Origin: HXMU1420-13 sp963691715
Lineage (GTDB): Bacteria > Bacteroidota > Rhodothermia > Balneolales > Balneolaceae
NCBI GenBank assembly: GCA_963691715.1
Contig: OY829281.1
Coordinates: 310,001-374,000 of the forward strand
Direction: 5' to 3'
DNA length: 64,000 bases
Shown here in pieces: positions 1 to 8,657 of the stretch. Within the stretch, counting starts at the first letter, position 1. Every line of letters starts with the position of its first letter. The notes beneath the pieces are model-generated. The model searched no databases. It saw only the letters and a list, made by a program, of their open reading frames with translations, and had not been told where the DNA came from. The position numbers and the translations under genes are program-made.

Positions 1-947
1 TCTCTTAGCTTTGAATCATATACTAAGAGAGGATGGATTTCTGTAATGATTTCTTCGGTCGTTGCTAAATGATTTTTAAGGTAGATTTTTTCTTTAGGTT
101 TAGAAATTCCAATAGGAGATTTTAATCCAAAAAAATTACATACTTCTTCGGCTAACATTTTACTAGCATTCATTTTGCTTTGAATTGAACTGCCTGCAAT
201 ATGAGGAGTTGCAATATCACAGAGTTGTATAAATTCGATATTAAGATTTGGTTCATTTTCCCAAACATCGGAAACTATATAATCTATTTTCCCCTCTAAT
301 TTCGATTTTAACACAGCACGTTCATCTATGACTCCCCCTCTTGAGGCATTTATTATAGCAAGATAGTTTTGTTTCGCTAGTTTTTCAGAGTTAAACCAAT
401 GATAGTTATTTTGGTTTAATGGGATATGAAATGTGAGAATATCGCAGTTTAAAATTTTATTTAAACTAACAGATTCAAAATCTGGTTCTCGATTTTTTCT
501 TGGCGGATCAAATAAGACGGTTTCATAATCAAGCTTTTGGAGTAATTCATTGACCTTACTACCCACAGCGCCTACGCCAACTATTCCAATTCTAGCCTTT
601 GAAATTCGTTTATCTTTTTTGTTTAAAGTAATTAAACTAGTTGCTACATATTCTGCTACAACATCTGCATTAGAACCTTTTGCATCTACAAAATGAATAC
701 CTTTTTTTGAAATTAAGTCTTCATCTACATGATCTTTCCCAGAGGAACCAGTTCCAATAAATTTGATGGTAGGGGAAATTTTTTTGTAGTTATCCTTTTG
801 AACTTTTGTTACGGATCTTATCAAAAAAGCGTCAAAAGTTTCTAAATCAGGGAAATTTAGATTTGGATCATAAAACTTTAAGTCCACTTCTACTGGTAAA
901 AAATCAGAGAGTTTATAGAGGTTCTTATCCGCTAAAATTCGAATCAA
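1..947 (-). CDS. pdxB: 4-phosphoerythronate dehydrogenase, 3'-truncated by window edge
   Basis: About 315 codons are visible; the C-terminus lies beyond the window. The product matches the D-isomer 2-hydroxyacid dehydrogenase fold and, by its N-terminus (ILADKNLYKL, then LIRSVTKV), the PdxB branch, which oxidises erythronate-4-phosphate in pyridoxal phosphate synthesis. The Rossmann motif GIVGVGAVG is at residues 121-129. The catalytic triad is visible as Arg in NASRGGVIDE, Glu in DVWENEP and His in TPHIAGSS. I chose the TTG at 947-945 as start because an in-frame TAA lies six codons upstream and no ATG intervenes; the family N-terminus begins right there. It is divergent from the nucleoside phosphorylase gene, 55 bases away. 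It could also be a generic phosphoglycerate-dehydrogenase-like enzyme. Confidence 0.82.
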   Translation of the reverse strand, partial: MIRILADKNLYKLSDFLPVEVDLKFYDPNLNFPDLETFDAFLIRSVTKVQKDNYKKISPTIKFIGTGSSGKDHVDEDLISKKGIHFVDAKGSNADVVAEYVATSLITLNKKDKRISKARIGIVGVGAVGSKVNELLQKLDYETVLFDPPRKNREPDFESVSLNKILNCDILTFHIPLNQNNYHWFNSEKLAKQNYLAIINASRGGVIDERAVLKSKLEGKIDYIVSDVWENEPNLNIEFIQLCDIATPHIAGSSIQSKMNASKMLAEEVCNFFGLKSPIGISKPKEKIYLKNHLATTEEIITEIHPLLVYDSKLR

Positions 948-1002
948 AGAATATTCCTGTTTTTATGAGAAAATGTATCCTTTTTGAGGTATACTTAACA
1001 TT

Positions 1003-2346
1003 ATGAGTAGCAAGTATAACATTGTTTCCTTAATTCGCAAAAAAAGAGATAAAGAGTTTCTTTCAGAAGATGAGATAATTTATTTGGTAAATGCTTATTC
1101 CAAAAACGAAATTGAAGATTACCAAATGAGTGCATTTATGATGGCAGCTTATCTTAATGGTCTTAATGAAGAAGAATCTTCTGCATTAACAAGTTCTATG
1201 TTGTATTCCGGCGAAATTGTGGATTTAAGCCATATTCCTGGGATAAAAGTAGATAAACATTCAACAGGTGGAGTAGGGGATAAGCTTTCTTTAATATTAG
1301 CTCCAATAGTTGCTAGTGCAGGCATCACCGTACCAATGATCTCTGGTCGTGGACTAGGACACACAGGTGGAACCTTAGATAAATTGGGTTCAATACCAGG
1401 ATTTTCAACAGATATGAATTTGTTACGTTATAAAGAAATTGTTGAGAAACATGGGTTAGTTCTAGCTGGTCAAACATCTGAAATTGCCCCTGCTGATAAG
1501 CGACTTTACGCACTTCGTGATGTAACTGCAACTGTCGAATATATACCATTCATAGCCAGTAGTATAATGTCAAAAAAAATGGCTGAAGGCATTGATGCTT
1601 TAGTACTTGATGTAAAGTTTGGAAATGGTGCTTTTATGAATACTGAAGATAAAGCGATCAAATTAGCAGAAAAATTAGTTCATATAGGAGAAAAGTTTGG
1701 AAAGAAAACAATCGCTTATATTACAAGCATGAACCAACCCACTGGAACTGCTGTTGGAAATTGGTTAGAAGTTAGAGAAAGTGTTGAATGTTTAAATGGG
1801 AAAGGACCAGATGACACAAATACTCTCGCACATTTACTCTCTGGAACCATGATATTTTTAGCTGGAAAAGTAGATTCAATATCATCAGGAATAGAAATGA
1901 GTATCGACCAAGTTAATTCAGGTTCGGCATATCAAAAGTTTATTGATATTGTAAAAGAACAGGGAGGGGATATATCATTTATTGAAAACCCTGAAAAATA
2001 TCCAAGTTCAAAATTCCAGTTTGAACTAAAAGCTGAAACAGAGGGATATATAACTTCATTTAATACGTACTCGATTGGCATAGCAGCACAAGAACTAGGA
2101 GCAGGGAGAAAAATTATTTCTGACATTATAGAACCCTCAGCTGGAATTATTTTGGAAAAAAAAGTAGGTGATAAAATTATGAAAGGTGAAACAATTTTAA
2201 CATGCTATACGAACAAGCCAGGAAGTATTGAAATCGTATTAGAACTTTTAAAAGTTGCGGTAACAATAGGAAAAGAGAAGCCAGATATGCATAAATTGGT
2301 AACTCATATTAGTGACAGCGAAGGCACAAGGGCATTTGAGCTTTAG
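1003..2346 (+). CDS. pdp: Pyrimidine-nucleoside (thymidine) phosphorylase
   Basis: A 447-residue protein of the usual length for the thymidine/pyrimidine-nucleoside phosphorylase family, which cleaves thymidine or uridine with phosphate to base plus (deoxy)ribose-1-phosphate. The phosphate-binding KHSTGGVGDK is at residues 85-94 and the family signature GRGLGHTGGTLDKLGSIPG at 115-133. Pyrimidine-contacting Arg172, Ser187 and Lys191 correspond to E. coli R171, S186 and K190. The C-terminal domain carries the usual LGAGR stretch. A phosphopentomutase gene at 53328 encodes the next step of nucleoside salvage, but is unlinked. From sequence alone I cannot separate DeoA (thymidine-specific) from the broader Pdp. 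Confidence 0.93.
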   Translation: MSSKYNIVSLIRKKRDKEFLSEDEIIYLVNAYSKNEIEDYQMSAFMMAAYLNGLNEEESSALTSSMLYSGEIVDLSHIPGIKVDKHSTGGVGDKLSLILAPIVASAGITVPMISGRGLGHTGGTLDKLGSIPGFSTDMNLLRYKEIVEKHGLVLAGQTSEIAPADKRLYALRDVTATVEYIPFIASSIMSKKMAEGIDALVLDVKFGNGAFMNTEDKAIKLAEKLVHIGEKFGKKTIAYITSMNQPTGTAVGNWLEVRESVECLNGKGPDDTNTLAHLLSGTMIFLAGKVDSISSGIEMSIDQVNSGSAYQKFIDIVKEQGGDISFIENPEKYPSSKFQFELKAETEGYITSFNTYSIGIAAQELGAGRKIISDIIEPSAGIILEKKVGDKIMKGETILTCYTNKPGSIEIVLELLKVAVTIGKEKPDMHKLVTHISDSEGTRAFEL

Positions 2347-2420
2347 CATGTTGAATTACTGAAATAATCAATTAACTTAGTTCCCAAAAGAATAAAGGGC
2401 ATAAAAAAACGGAAAGAAAA

Positions 2421-3167
2421 ATGTTTCAAAGATTAATTCGCGCAATAAAATCAATGTTTGGTGGCTTTGTAAGCTCCATGGAGAATCCAAAACTTATATT
2501 GGAACAAAATATTCGGGATTTAAATGATCAAATTCCGCAAATGAATGAGAATATAGCTACGGTTAAAGCAAATCTAATTATGCTTCAGAAAGAAGTAAAA
2601 AGAAATGAAAAGCAAATACAGGATCTCACAGCAAAAATAAAGTCTGCAATACAAGCAAATAGAGATGATATAGCTGAAGGCTATGCTCTGCAGTTAGAAA
2701 AAGCAAAAGAGACCATCGATCACTCAAAAGATCAATTAGCATTTGCAGAAAAAGCTTATGAGAAAGCACTTAAAGTTAAAAAAGTATTTATGCGTGAAAA
2801 GGATCGTAAAATACAGGAAGCAAAAGAAGCTTTACGTGCAAGTGAGAGAGCTGAATGGCAATCAAAAATTGCGGATACTTTAGAACAATTTGAGGTTGGT
2901 GGTATTGATCAAACTCATGATGAAATGATTTCTAGAATCAATGAAGAAGCTGCTATGAATGAAGCACGTATGGAAATTGCATTAGACAGTATAGATACTA
3001 AAACAATGGAAATTGAGGCTAACGCAGAAAAAATTCGCGCTCATGAGCTTGTTGAGCAATTCAAAATGGAAATGGGAACGTCAACAGGGTCAATATCAAT
3101 AGAAGATGAACCAGCAGTTGAGAAAAAATCGACAAAAAAATCGGTGGGTAATAAGGATAAAAGTTAA
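2421..3167 (+). CDS. pspA: PspA/IM30 family envelope-stress protein
   Basis: A 248-residue, almost entirely helical protein with the hallmarks of PspA/Vipp1. It has an N-terminal amphipathic helix (MFQRLIRAIKSMFGGF), then ENPKLILEQNIRDL at 21-34, then long charged coiled-coil helices. Family knowledge: these proteins are bacterial ESCRT-III homologues that polymerise on stressed membranes and help keep them intact. The C-terminal helices (NEARMEIALDSI at 180-191, AHELVEQFKMEMG at 207-219) are echoed in the next gene. The last 25 residues are a Lys/Ser-rich tail. It is the first gene of a same-strand cluster; the next gene starts 6 bases downstream, so the two are surely co-transcribed. Confidence 0.93.
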   Translation: MFQRLIRAIKSMFGGFVSSMENPKLILEQNIRDLNDQIPQMNENIATVKANLIMLQKEVKRNEKQIQDLTAKIKSAIQANRDDIAEGYALQLEKAKETIDHSKDQLAFAEKAYEKALKVKKVFMREKDRKIQEAKEALRASERAEWQSKIADTLEQFEVGGIDQTHDEMISRINEEAAMNEARMEIALDSIDTKTMEIEANAEKIRAHELVEQFKMEMGTSTGSISIEDEPAVEKKSTKKSVGNKDKS

Positions 3168-3173
3168 TTTGTC

Positions 3174-3608
3174 ATGAGTACACCAGGCGATAAAGAACGA
3201 GAACGACTTAAGCAGGAATACAAGGCGCATTATCGAAAGATAAAAGAAGCTAAAGAGCGACTAAAATCTACCCAAAAAAAAGGCAGAATTACTCAAGCTC
3301 TTAATGATATGAATGCTGATGAACTACTAGGATCGGTTGATGAATTTTTAGGTAAATTACGAGACAAAGTAAATTTATCTGAAGCTAAACTCGATATAGC
3401 TATGGAAAACATAGAAGAAAGCAATCTCTCAGAACCTAATCGAAGTTCTAAACAAGGTGAATTCGAAGAAGAAAAACAAAGACTAAAAGCCAAAGATACA
3501 TTGAAACAAGTTAAAGCTGAAATGGGCATGTTATATTCAGAAATAGAAAAAACCGCGGATGAAATTCAGACAAAAAAAACTATTGGAACCAAAAAAGAAG
3601 ATAAATAA
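3174..3608 (+). CDS. Short coiled-coil protein, apparent PspA C-terminal paralogue
   Basis: A 144-residue soluble, highly charged helical protein with no signal peptide. I see a clear echo of PspA's C-terminal helices. LSEAKLDIAMENI (68-80) aligns with PspA MNEARMEIALDSI (179-191), and AKDTLKQVKAEMG (106-118) aligns with AHELVEQFKMEMG (207-219). About 10 extra residues lie between the two blocks. The long PspA hairpin helices and the membrane-binding amphipathic helix are absent. It sits 6 bases after pspA and is probably translationally linked. A regulator or capping partner of PspA filaments would fit, but that is inference; no function is known to me. Confidence 0.8.
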   Translation: MSTPGDKERERLKQEYKAHYRKIKEAKERLKSTQKKGRITQALNDMNADELLGSVDEFLGKLRDKVNLSEAKLDIAMENIEESNLSEPNRSSKQGEFEEEKQRLKAKDTLKQVKAEMGMLYSEIEKTADEIQTKKTIGTKKEDK

Positions 3609-3640
3609 AGGCATTAATTCCACAGTGCTCTAGCAAATAA

Positions 3641-4543
3641 ATGTCAACCGAAGAACTAAATATAAACTATACCCAGGAAGCATTCCTGAACCCGATTAAT
3701 CTTGGAGCTTTATTAGTATCAACTATAGGCGCCCTTTTCGTAAGTAACATAAGCGGTGAGATAGGTACTAATCTCTCTAACTTATTACTAACAACTGTAT
3801 TTGGTATTGAATTAATGTATTTGGGTATCATACCAAAATTACCTCGTTTTCGAAAGAATCAAGAATTGAAAAAAATGAGAGAACGACATGCCTCTTCAAA
3901 CGATAAAGATATTTTTCATGAATTAGACGCGGCAAGTAAAAAAAGATTTTTAGTATTAAAAAAACTAGCTAACCTAGTTCAAGAAAATTTCAAAAAACTA
4001 CCTTACAGTTCTCAAGGGCTTTTAGATAACATTAAGAAAAAGATTGATGAACTATTAGGTAACTACATTACATTACTTGATCTAATAAAGCGATATAAGG
4101 TATACCTCAACACTTCACTTGAAGTTAATCTTAAAGAAGAAGTTCTTCGACAGATCGAAGAGATCAAAACTATTAAATCGGAGAAATTAAAACGAACTAA
4201 AGCTCGTCGAGTTGCGATAATGAAAAAGCGCTTAGATAAGTTTAAAGTAGCTAAAGAAAAATACCTTGTATGCGAAACGCATCTTGAGACGATAGAGGAT
4301 GCTATTAAGTACATTTATGAGCAATCTATGACCATCAGTAACCCTGAAGAAATAGGTTTTCAATTAGATAATTTATTAACCGAGGTCGATGAAACCTCCC
4401 AGTTAATTGAAGATCTAGACCAAGATTTGACGCCAGAATATACCATTGAATGGGAATCTGAGCTGGATTTTGATTCTATTTTAGATGAACTTTCAGTTGA
4501 TACAAGTTCAGAAAGAATCAAAAAAAATAGAGTTAAGGAATAA
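3641..4543 (+). CDS. Two-TM N-terminal anchor with long coiled-coil cytoplasmic domain
   Basis: A 300-residue protein I do not recognise. Two hydrophobic segments near residues 17-37 and 45-65 form a short membrane hairpin. A basic stretch (KLPRFRKNQELKKMRERH) follows, then about 200 residues of Lys/Glu-rich helix predicted to be coiled coil, and an acidic C-terminus from about 265. The topology places the helical domain in the cytoplasm. It starts 32 bases after the mini-PspA gene and ends 2 bases before the enoyl-CoA hydratase start, so it belongs to the pspA operon. A membrane docking partner for PspA-type proteins is the obvious hypothesis, supported only by context. Confidence 0.75.
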   Translation: MSTEELNINYTQEAFLNPINLGALLVSTIGALFVSNISGEIGTNLSNLLLTTVFGIELMYLGIIPKLPRFRKNQELKKMRERHASSNDKDIFHELDAASKKRFLVLKKLANLVQENFKKLPYSSQGLLDNIKKKIDELLGNYITLLDLIKRYKVYLNTSLEVNLKEEVLRQIEEIKTIKSEKLKRTKARRVAIMKKRLDKFKVAKEKYLVCETHLETIEDAIKYIYEQSMTISNPEEIGFQLDNLLTEVDETSQLIEDLDQDLTPEYTIEWESELDFDSILDELSVDTSSERIKKNRVKE

Positions 4544-4545
4544 CA

Positions 4546-5325
4546 GTGATAAACCAAACTTTTGAGACCCTAATTTCTAAAGTTGATGATGAGGGTATTT
4601 GTGTACTTACGATCAATCGCCCAGAGAAACTTAATGCGCTCAATAATCAAGTGTTTATGGATTTGGAATTGGCTTTATCAAAGATATCCAATGATGAAAG
4701 TATCAAATTATTAGTGATAACCGGCGCTCAAAATAAAGCATTTGTTGCAGGTGCCGATATCAAGGAATTTTCAGAGTTTGATTCAGAAAAGGCAAGAAAT
4801 CTATCAACTAGAGGGCAGCAAGTATTCCAAAAAATTGAAGACTTAAATAAACCAGTTATCGCTGCTATTAATGGATTTGCCCTTGGTGGTGGATGTGAGC
4901 TAGCCATGGCTTGTCATCTTCGAGTTGCTTCTACAAATGCAAGGCTCGGACTCCCAGAGGTTAGTCTCGGCTTAATTCCTGGCTACGGAGGAACTCAACG
5001 TTTAATTCAATTAATTGGAAGAGCCAAAGCACTAGAATTAACTCTTTCTGGTCGTTTCATAACAGCACAAGAAGCATATCAAATTGGTCTTATAAATCAC
5101 ATGGGTGAATCAGCTATGGACGAAGCGATGAAATTGGCAAAATTAATTGTAAAACAAGCACCACTAGCTTTAAAAAATGTTATCTTAGCAATTAATTCCT
5201 CTGATTCTATTCATGGATATCAGAATGAAGCAAAACTCTTTGGTGAACTTTTTGAAACTGAAGATTTTAAAGAAGGCACAAGTGCCTTTTTCGAGAAACG
5301 AAAACCAGTTTTCTCAGGCAAATAG
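4546..5325 (+). CDS. Enoyl-CoA hydratase/isomerase (crotonase) family
   Basis: A 259-residue crotonase-fold enzyme, full length for the family, that hydrates trans-2-enoyl-CoA in fatty-acid or related acyl-CoA breakdown. The oxyanion-hole segment AGADIKEF starts near residue 68. The glycine-rich loop ALGGGCELAMAC (112-123) carries catalytic Glu118. LPEVSLGLIPGYGGTQRL follows with the second catalytic Glu138. Both glutamates are present, so true hydratase activity is likely. The start is GTG, 2 bases after the preceding stop, pointing to translational coupling. Why an acyl-CoA enzyme sits inside a PspA cluster is unclear; a role in membrane lipid adjustment is possible but speculative. Confidence 0.93.
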   Translation: MINQTFETLISKVDDEGICVLTINRPEKLNALNNQVFMDLELALSKISNDESIKLLVITGAQNKAFVAGADIKEFSEFDSEKARNLSTRGQQVFQKIEDLNKPVIAAINGFALGGGCELAMACHLRVASTNARLGLPEVSLGLIPGYGGTQRLIQLIGRAKALELTLSGRFITAQEAYQIGLINHMGESAMDEAMKLAKLIVKQAPLALKNVILAINSSDSIHGYQNEAKLFGELFETEDFKEGTSAFFEKRKPVFSGK

Positions 5326-5403
5326 AAACCAATTTTGTTAGATGAGCGACGAGCCTCCATCGAGTAATTTATATTTAAACAAAAGAATAGGTAGTCATTA
5401 ATC

Positions 5404-6678
5404 ATGGAATGGCTGCTCATAGTATTATCTGTTCTGTTAAGTGGTTTTTTTTCTGGTTCAGAAATTGCCTTTGTTTCTGCGAATAAACTCAAACTAGAAG
5501 TCATCTCTAGGAAAAGTAATGTATTAGCTAGATTTATAAACTTCTTTAAAAGCAATCCCGATACATTTCTTACTACTACATTAGTTGGGAATAATATAGT
5601 AAATGTATTATATGCTACATTAATGGCTATTTTTTTAGGAGAACCTATAGTAGAATATTCTCAGCTATGGTTCGATCATGTTCCTTCTGATGTACAAATA
5701 TTGATAGCTCAAACAATAATTGCATCGATTATTATTATGATTTTTGGTGAGGTTATTCCTAAAGCGATTTTTAGATCACAAGCTGATTTCATGATGAACG
5801 TAATAGCAATACCTATAAGAGTATTTTGCTTTTTACTTCGACCCTTAATTTGGCTTGCAAATAGCTCTTCGAATGTTCTCATTAAGCTACTAGTACCTAA
5901 TGCATCAAAAACTGAAGCATTTTATCGGAGACAGGATGTTGAACTCATTTTTAAGGAGTTAAAAGAAAGTGGGGGAAGTGTTGACATAGATGAAGACGAT
6001 ACTGAAATTCTACAAAACGTGTTAGAGTTATCCAATATGCGGGTTAAGGATTCTATGATACCAAGAATAGAAATACAAGCAGTGGATAGAAATACCCCAG
6101 TTAAGGATGCACTTGATTTACTTATAAAGTCTGGACATTCAAAATTACCAGTATTTCGAGAATCAATAGATGATGTTATAGGAGTAGTTTTTGCCTCAGA
6201 TTTTTTTGACAAACCAAAAACTCTGTACGAGATAATTCGCCCAGTAAAACTTATACCATCATCAAAAAGATCAAAAGATTTATTAACAGAATTTCGCCAA
6301 TCAAATTTATCTGTTGCAATCGTATTGGATGAATATGGAGGAACTGCTGGCATGGTTACCATTGAAGATTTGCTGGAAGAAGTAGTTGGAGATATTCAAG
6401 ATGAGCATGATAAAGATGATGATATTATGAAGAAATTATCTGATAATACATTTGTGATTAGTGGTAGTGTTGAGATTGAGGAGTTAATTGAGAAATATGG
6501 AGAAATTGAACTGCCATTGGAACCTTCTGAATACGATACCGTAGCGGGATATCTGATCAATCACATTGGAAGAATTCCAAAAGTGAATGAAGAATTACTA
6601 ATAGATGACAAAAAATTCATTATTAGTAAAGCAACCCAAAGTCGAATAGAGACAATTAAACTTATACTATTGACATAA
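5404..6678 (+). CDS. CNNM/CorC (HlyC) family membrane protein with CBS pair
   Basis: A 424-residue protein with the usual architecture. An N-terminal DUF21/CNNM transmembrane domain (residues 1 to about 190) contains SGFFSGSEIAF (13-23) and GEVIPKAIF (115-123). A CBS-domain pair spans roughly 205-335, starting at RVKDSMIPRIEIQAV. The C-terminal CorC_HlyC transporter-associated domain is at 345-424. Family members are Mg2+/Co2+ efflux or regulation proteins; in gliding Bacteroidota the relative GldE has this architecture. The name hemolysin is historical. It lies 78 bases after the enoyl-CoA hydratase on the same strand, followed 32 bases later by the AAA ATPase. Confidence 0.9.
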   Translation: MEWLLIVLSVLLSGFFSGSEIAFVSANKLKLEVISRKSNVLARFINFFKSNPDTFLTTTLVGNNIVNVLYATLMAIFLGEPIVEYSQLWFDHVPSDVQILIAQTIIASIIIMIFGEVIPKAIFRSQADFMMNVIAIPIRVFCFLLRPLIWLANSSSNVLIKLLVPNASKTEAFYRRQDVELIFKELKESGGSVDIDEDDTEILQNVLELSNMRVKDSMIPRIEIQAVDRNTPVKDALDLLIKSGHSKLPVFRESIDDVIGVVFASDFFDKPKTLYEIIRPVKLIPSSKRSKDLLTEFRQSNLSVAIVLDEYGGTAGMVTIEDLLEEVVGDIQDEHDKDDDIMKKLSDNTFVISGSVEIEELIEKYGEIELPLEPSEYDTVAGYLINHIGRIPKVNEELLIDDKKFIISKATQSRIETIKLILLT

Positions 6679-6710
6679 GCTCAAAAATCTACAGACGAAA
6701 TTTTATAATC

Positions 6711-8423
6711 ATGTTTGATAATTACCCTAAATGGTCGCAAGAATTTGCTAGAAAGTACTTAAGTAGAACAATTAATACTTTTTTGTTACATGGTAATGTA
6801 CACGATCTAGTTTCCCTACAAAATGAGGGAGAAACTGAATTCCATAGGTTAAAATCATTTCTCTCAGACGAGTTTTTTGGAGCCCGAGACTATGTGATTT
6901 TTTATGATCGTTCTTCTGGTATCTATTTTAGAGATAAAGAATCTCAAGCCGACTTTAATCAGGCAATTGCAGGTAGAGATAGTTTAATCGGAACAGATTA
7001 TGCTAAGAAAATGCCTAAAGATCCTGTAAGAGTTTTTTCACTTCTTGAGCAATATTTTCGATTAAGATTAGATCAAAAGAAAAGTATAGCGTTGATCATT
7101 GATTATGCTGATACAATCATTCCAATGAGTGATACCAGCTCTACAGGAAGTGAAGATCGTACTGCACTTGTGTATCTAAGTAGATGGGCTCACGATCCTA
7201 TTTTTTTAGCATCCGATTTTACGAATGTAATGATTACAGAAAATCTTGCTGATTTAAATAAAACATTAATTCAAAATCCTTATACCACTGAAATTAAGAT
7301 CACAATTCCTGGAGAAATTGATCGACTTAATTTCATAAATTTTGAGACTAAGGGTGATGATTTTGCTAAAATATCTGATGTAACTCCAGAAATAATTGCA
7401 CAACAAACAGCCGGTCTAAATTATGTTAACATCCGATCGGTACTCTCAAATGCCAGAGAAAATGATGAAAAAATTAGCTTTGAAAGTCTTTCAAAAAATA
7501 AGAAAGAACTTATAGAAGCTGAAGCATATGGATTGCTAGAATTTGTAGAAACAGAATATTCTTTAGACAACGTAGCTGGTCATACACATGTAAAAAAACA
7601 TTTGCGACAAGCAGTAAAAGCATTGCAAGAGGGTAGACAAGATGTTATGCCAATGGGTTATTTAGTGTGTGGTCCTGTAGGTACAGGTAAAACATTTTTG
7701 GTTACTTGTTTTGCCTCAGAGGTTGGAATACCAATGGTTAAGCTGAAGAACTTTAGAAGCCAATGGCAGGGAGTAACAGAAGGAAATCTCGAAAAAATTC
7801 TTTCAATACTTAAGGCGATGTCACCAGTAGCTGTGATGATTGATGAAGCTGATGCATATCTTGGTGATCGTTCATCAAGTGGTGATAGTGGAGTTTCTTC
7901 TAGAGTGTTCTCTCAAATCGCTACTTTTATGAGTGATACTTCCAATAGAGGTAGAATTATATGGTTCTTGATGACGGCACGTCCAGATTTGATGCCTATT
8001 GATTTAAAACGACAAGGTAGAGCAGAGGAACATTTGGCATTATTCCCGCCTCATACAAATGAAGAAAGAGTAGAATTATTCTCCGCGATGCAAAAGAAAA
8101 CAGGCTTAAAAATGACGGAGAAATATATACCTGCCATTATTGAAGAAGGGTTTAAGACGTTCTCAGGAGCTGATATGGAAGCTGCTCTAACCCGAGCTAA
8201 ATTTCGAGCAGCTGCAGAGGATAAAGTTGAGGTAACACCAGAGATACTTGATCTTGCATTAAGCGATTTTATTCCACCAACCTATCCAGAAGAAGTTGAA
8301 TTACAAACGTTAAATGCAGTTATTGAGTGTACTTCAAAAGAATTATTACCAGAACGTTATCGTGAAATGGATAGAAATGAAATTTTATCAAAAATTGAAG
8401 AATTAAAGTTTAAGGTCGGATAA
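6711..8423 (+). CDS. Two-module AAA ATPase (degenerate N-module, active C-module)
   Basis: A 570-residue cytosolic protein. The C-terminal half is a canonical AAA domain: Walker A GPVGTGKT (321-328), Walker B VMIDEAD (375-381) and an arginine-rich second region of homology (DLKRQGRAEEH, 431-441). In MTARPD (421-426) the usual sensor-1 Asn of ATNRPD-type motifs is Ala. The first about 250 residues look like a decayed AAA domain with a Walker-B-like segment (ALIIDYAD, 127-134) and sensor-like MITENLADLN (174-183) but no P-loop. This layout resembles Ycf46-like and other classic AAA proteins. Its position after pspA suggests a remodelling role like Vps4 for ESCRT-III; that is inference. Its stop codon abuts the stop of the convergent gene at 8424. 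Confidence 0.85.
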   Translation: MFDNYPKWSQEFARKYLSRTINTFLLHGNVHDLVSLQNEGETEFHRLKSFLSDEFFGARDYVIFYDRSSGIYFRDKESQADFNQAIAGRDSLIGTDYAKKMPKDPVRVFSLLEQYFRLRLDQKKSIALIIDYADTIIPMSDTSSTGSEDRTALVYLSRWAHDPIFLASDFTNVMITENLADLNKTLIQNPYTTEIKITIPGEIDRLNFINFETKGDDFAKISDVTPEIIAQQTAGLNYVNIRSVLSNARENDEKISFESLSKNKKELIEAEAYGLLEFVETEYSLDNVAGHTHVKKHLRQAVKALQEGRQDVMPMGYLVCGPVGTGKTFLVTCFASEVGIPMVKLKNFRSQWQGVTEGNLEKILSILKAMSPVAVMIDEADAYLGDRSSSGDSGVSSRVFSQIATFMSDTSNRGRIIWFLMTARPDLMPIDLKRQGRAEEHLALFPPHTNEERVELFSAMQKKTGLKMTEKYIPAIIEEGFKTFSGADMEAALTRAKFRAAAEDKVEVTPEILDLALSDFIPPTYPEEVELQTLNAVIECTSKELLPERYREMDRNEILSKIEELKFKVG

Positions 8424-8594
8424 TTATTTTTCCTTTAACAATTCTATTTGTTTTATAATGTCATCAGCTTCTTTCGCTTTTTGATCACTTGCAGTTCTAT
8501 TTGTTGTCGAAAGTCTGTAAGATTCTTCCATCAACTTTTGATACTTTTTATTTAATTTTTCTACTTCGGTTTTCTTTTTGAATAGTGTAAACAC
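8424..8594 (-). CDS. Lacal_2735 family small protein
   Basis: A 56-residue protein beginning MFTLFKKKTEVEKLNKKY and ending KQIELLKEK. It matches the small charged helical Lacal_2735 family known from Bacteroidota, whose members have the pattern FKKK.EIEKL..KY..LMEEAY.LS..NR.ASD. That whole pattern can be read here, including LMEESYRLSTTNRTASDQKA. The start is GTG at 8594-8592 and the stop is TAA. The function of the family is unknown to me. Its stop directly abuts the stop codon of the AAA ATPase on the other strand. It is short and has a GTG start, so automated callers may miss it. Confidence 0.82.
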   Translation of the reverse strand: MFTLFKKKTEVEKLNKKYQKLMEESYRLSTTNRTASDQKAKEADDIIKQIELLKEK

Positions 8595-8657
8595 GGTAAT
8601 TTTATTTGTGAATAGATTATTTCAAAACTGTGTATCCATCATATATCGTTCATAAGA

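Noticed and set aside
806..1006. A 66-codon plus-strand ORF
   Set aside because: It lies antisense to the N-terminal part of pdxB, which has clear family motifs.
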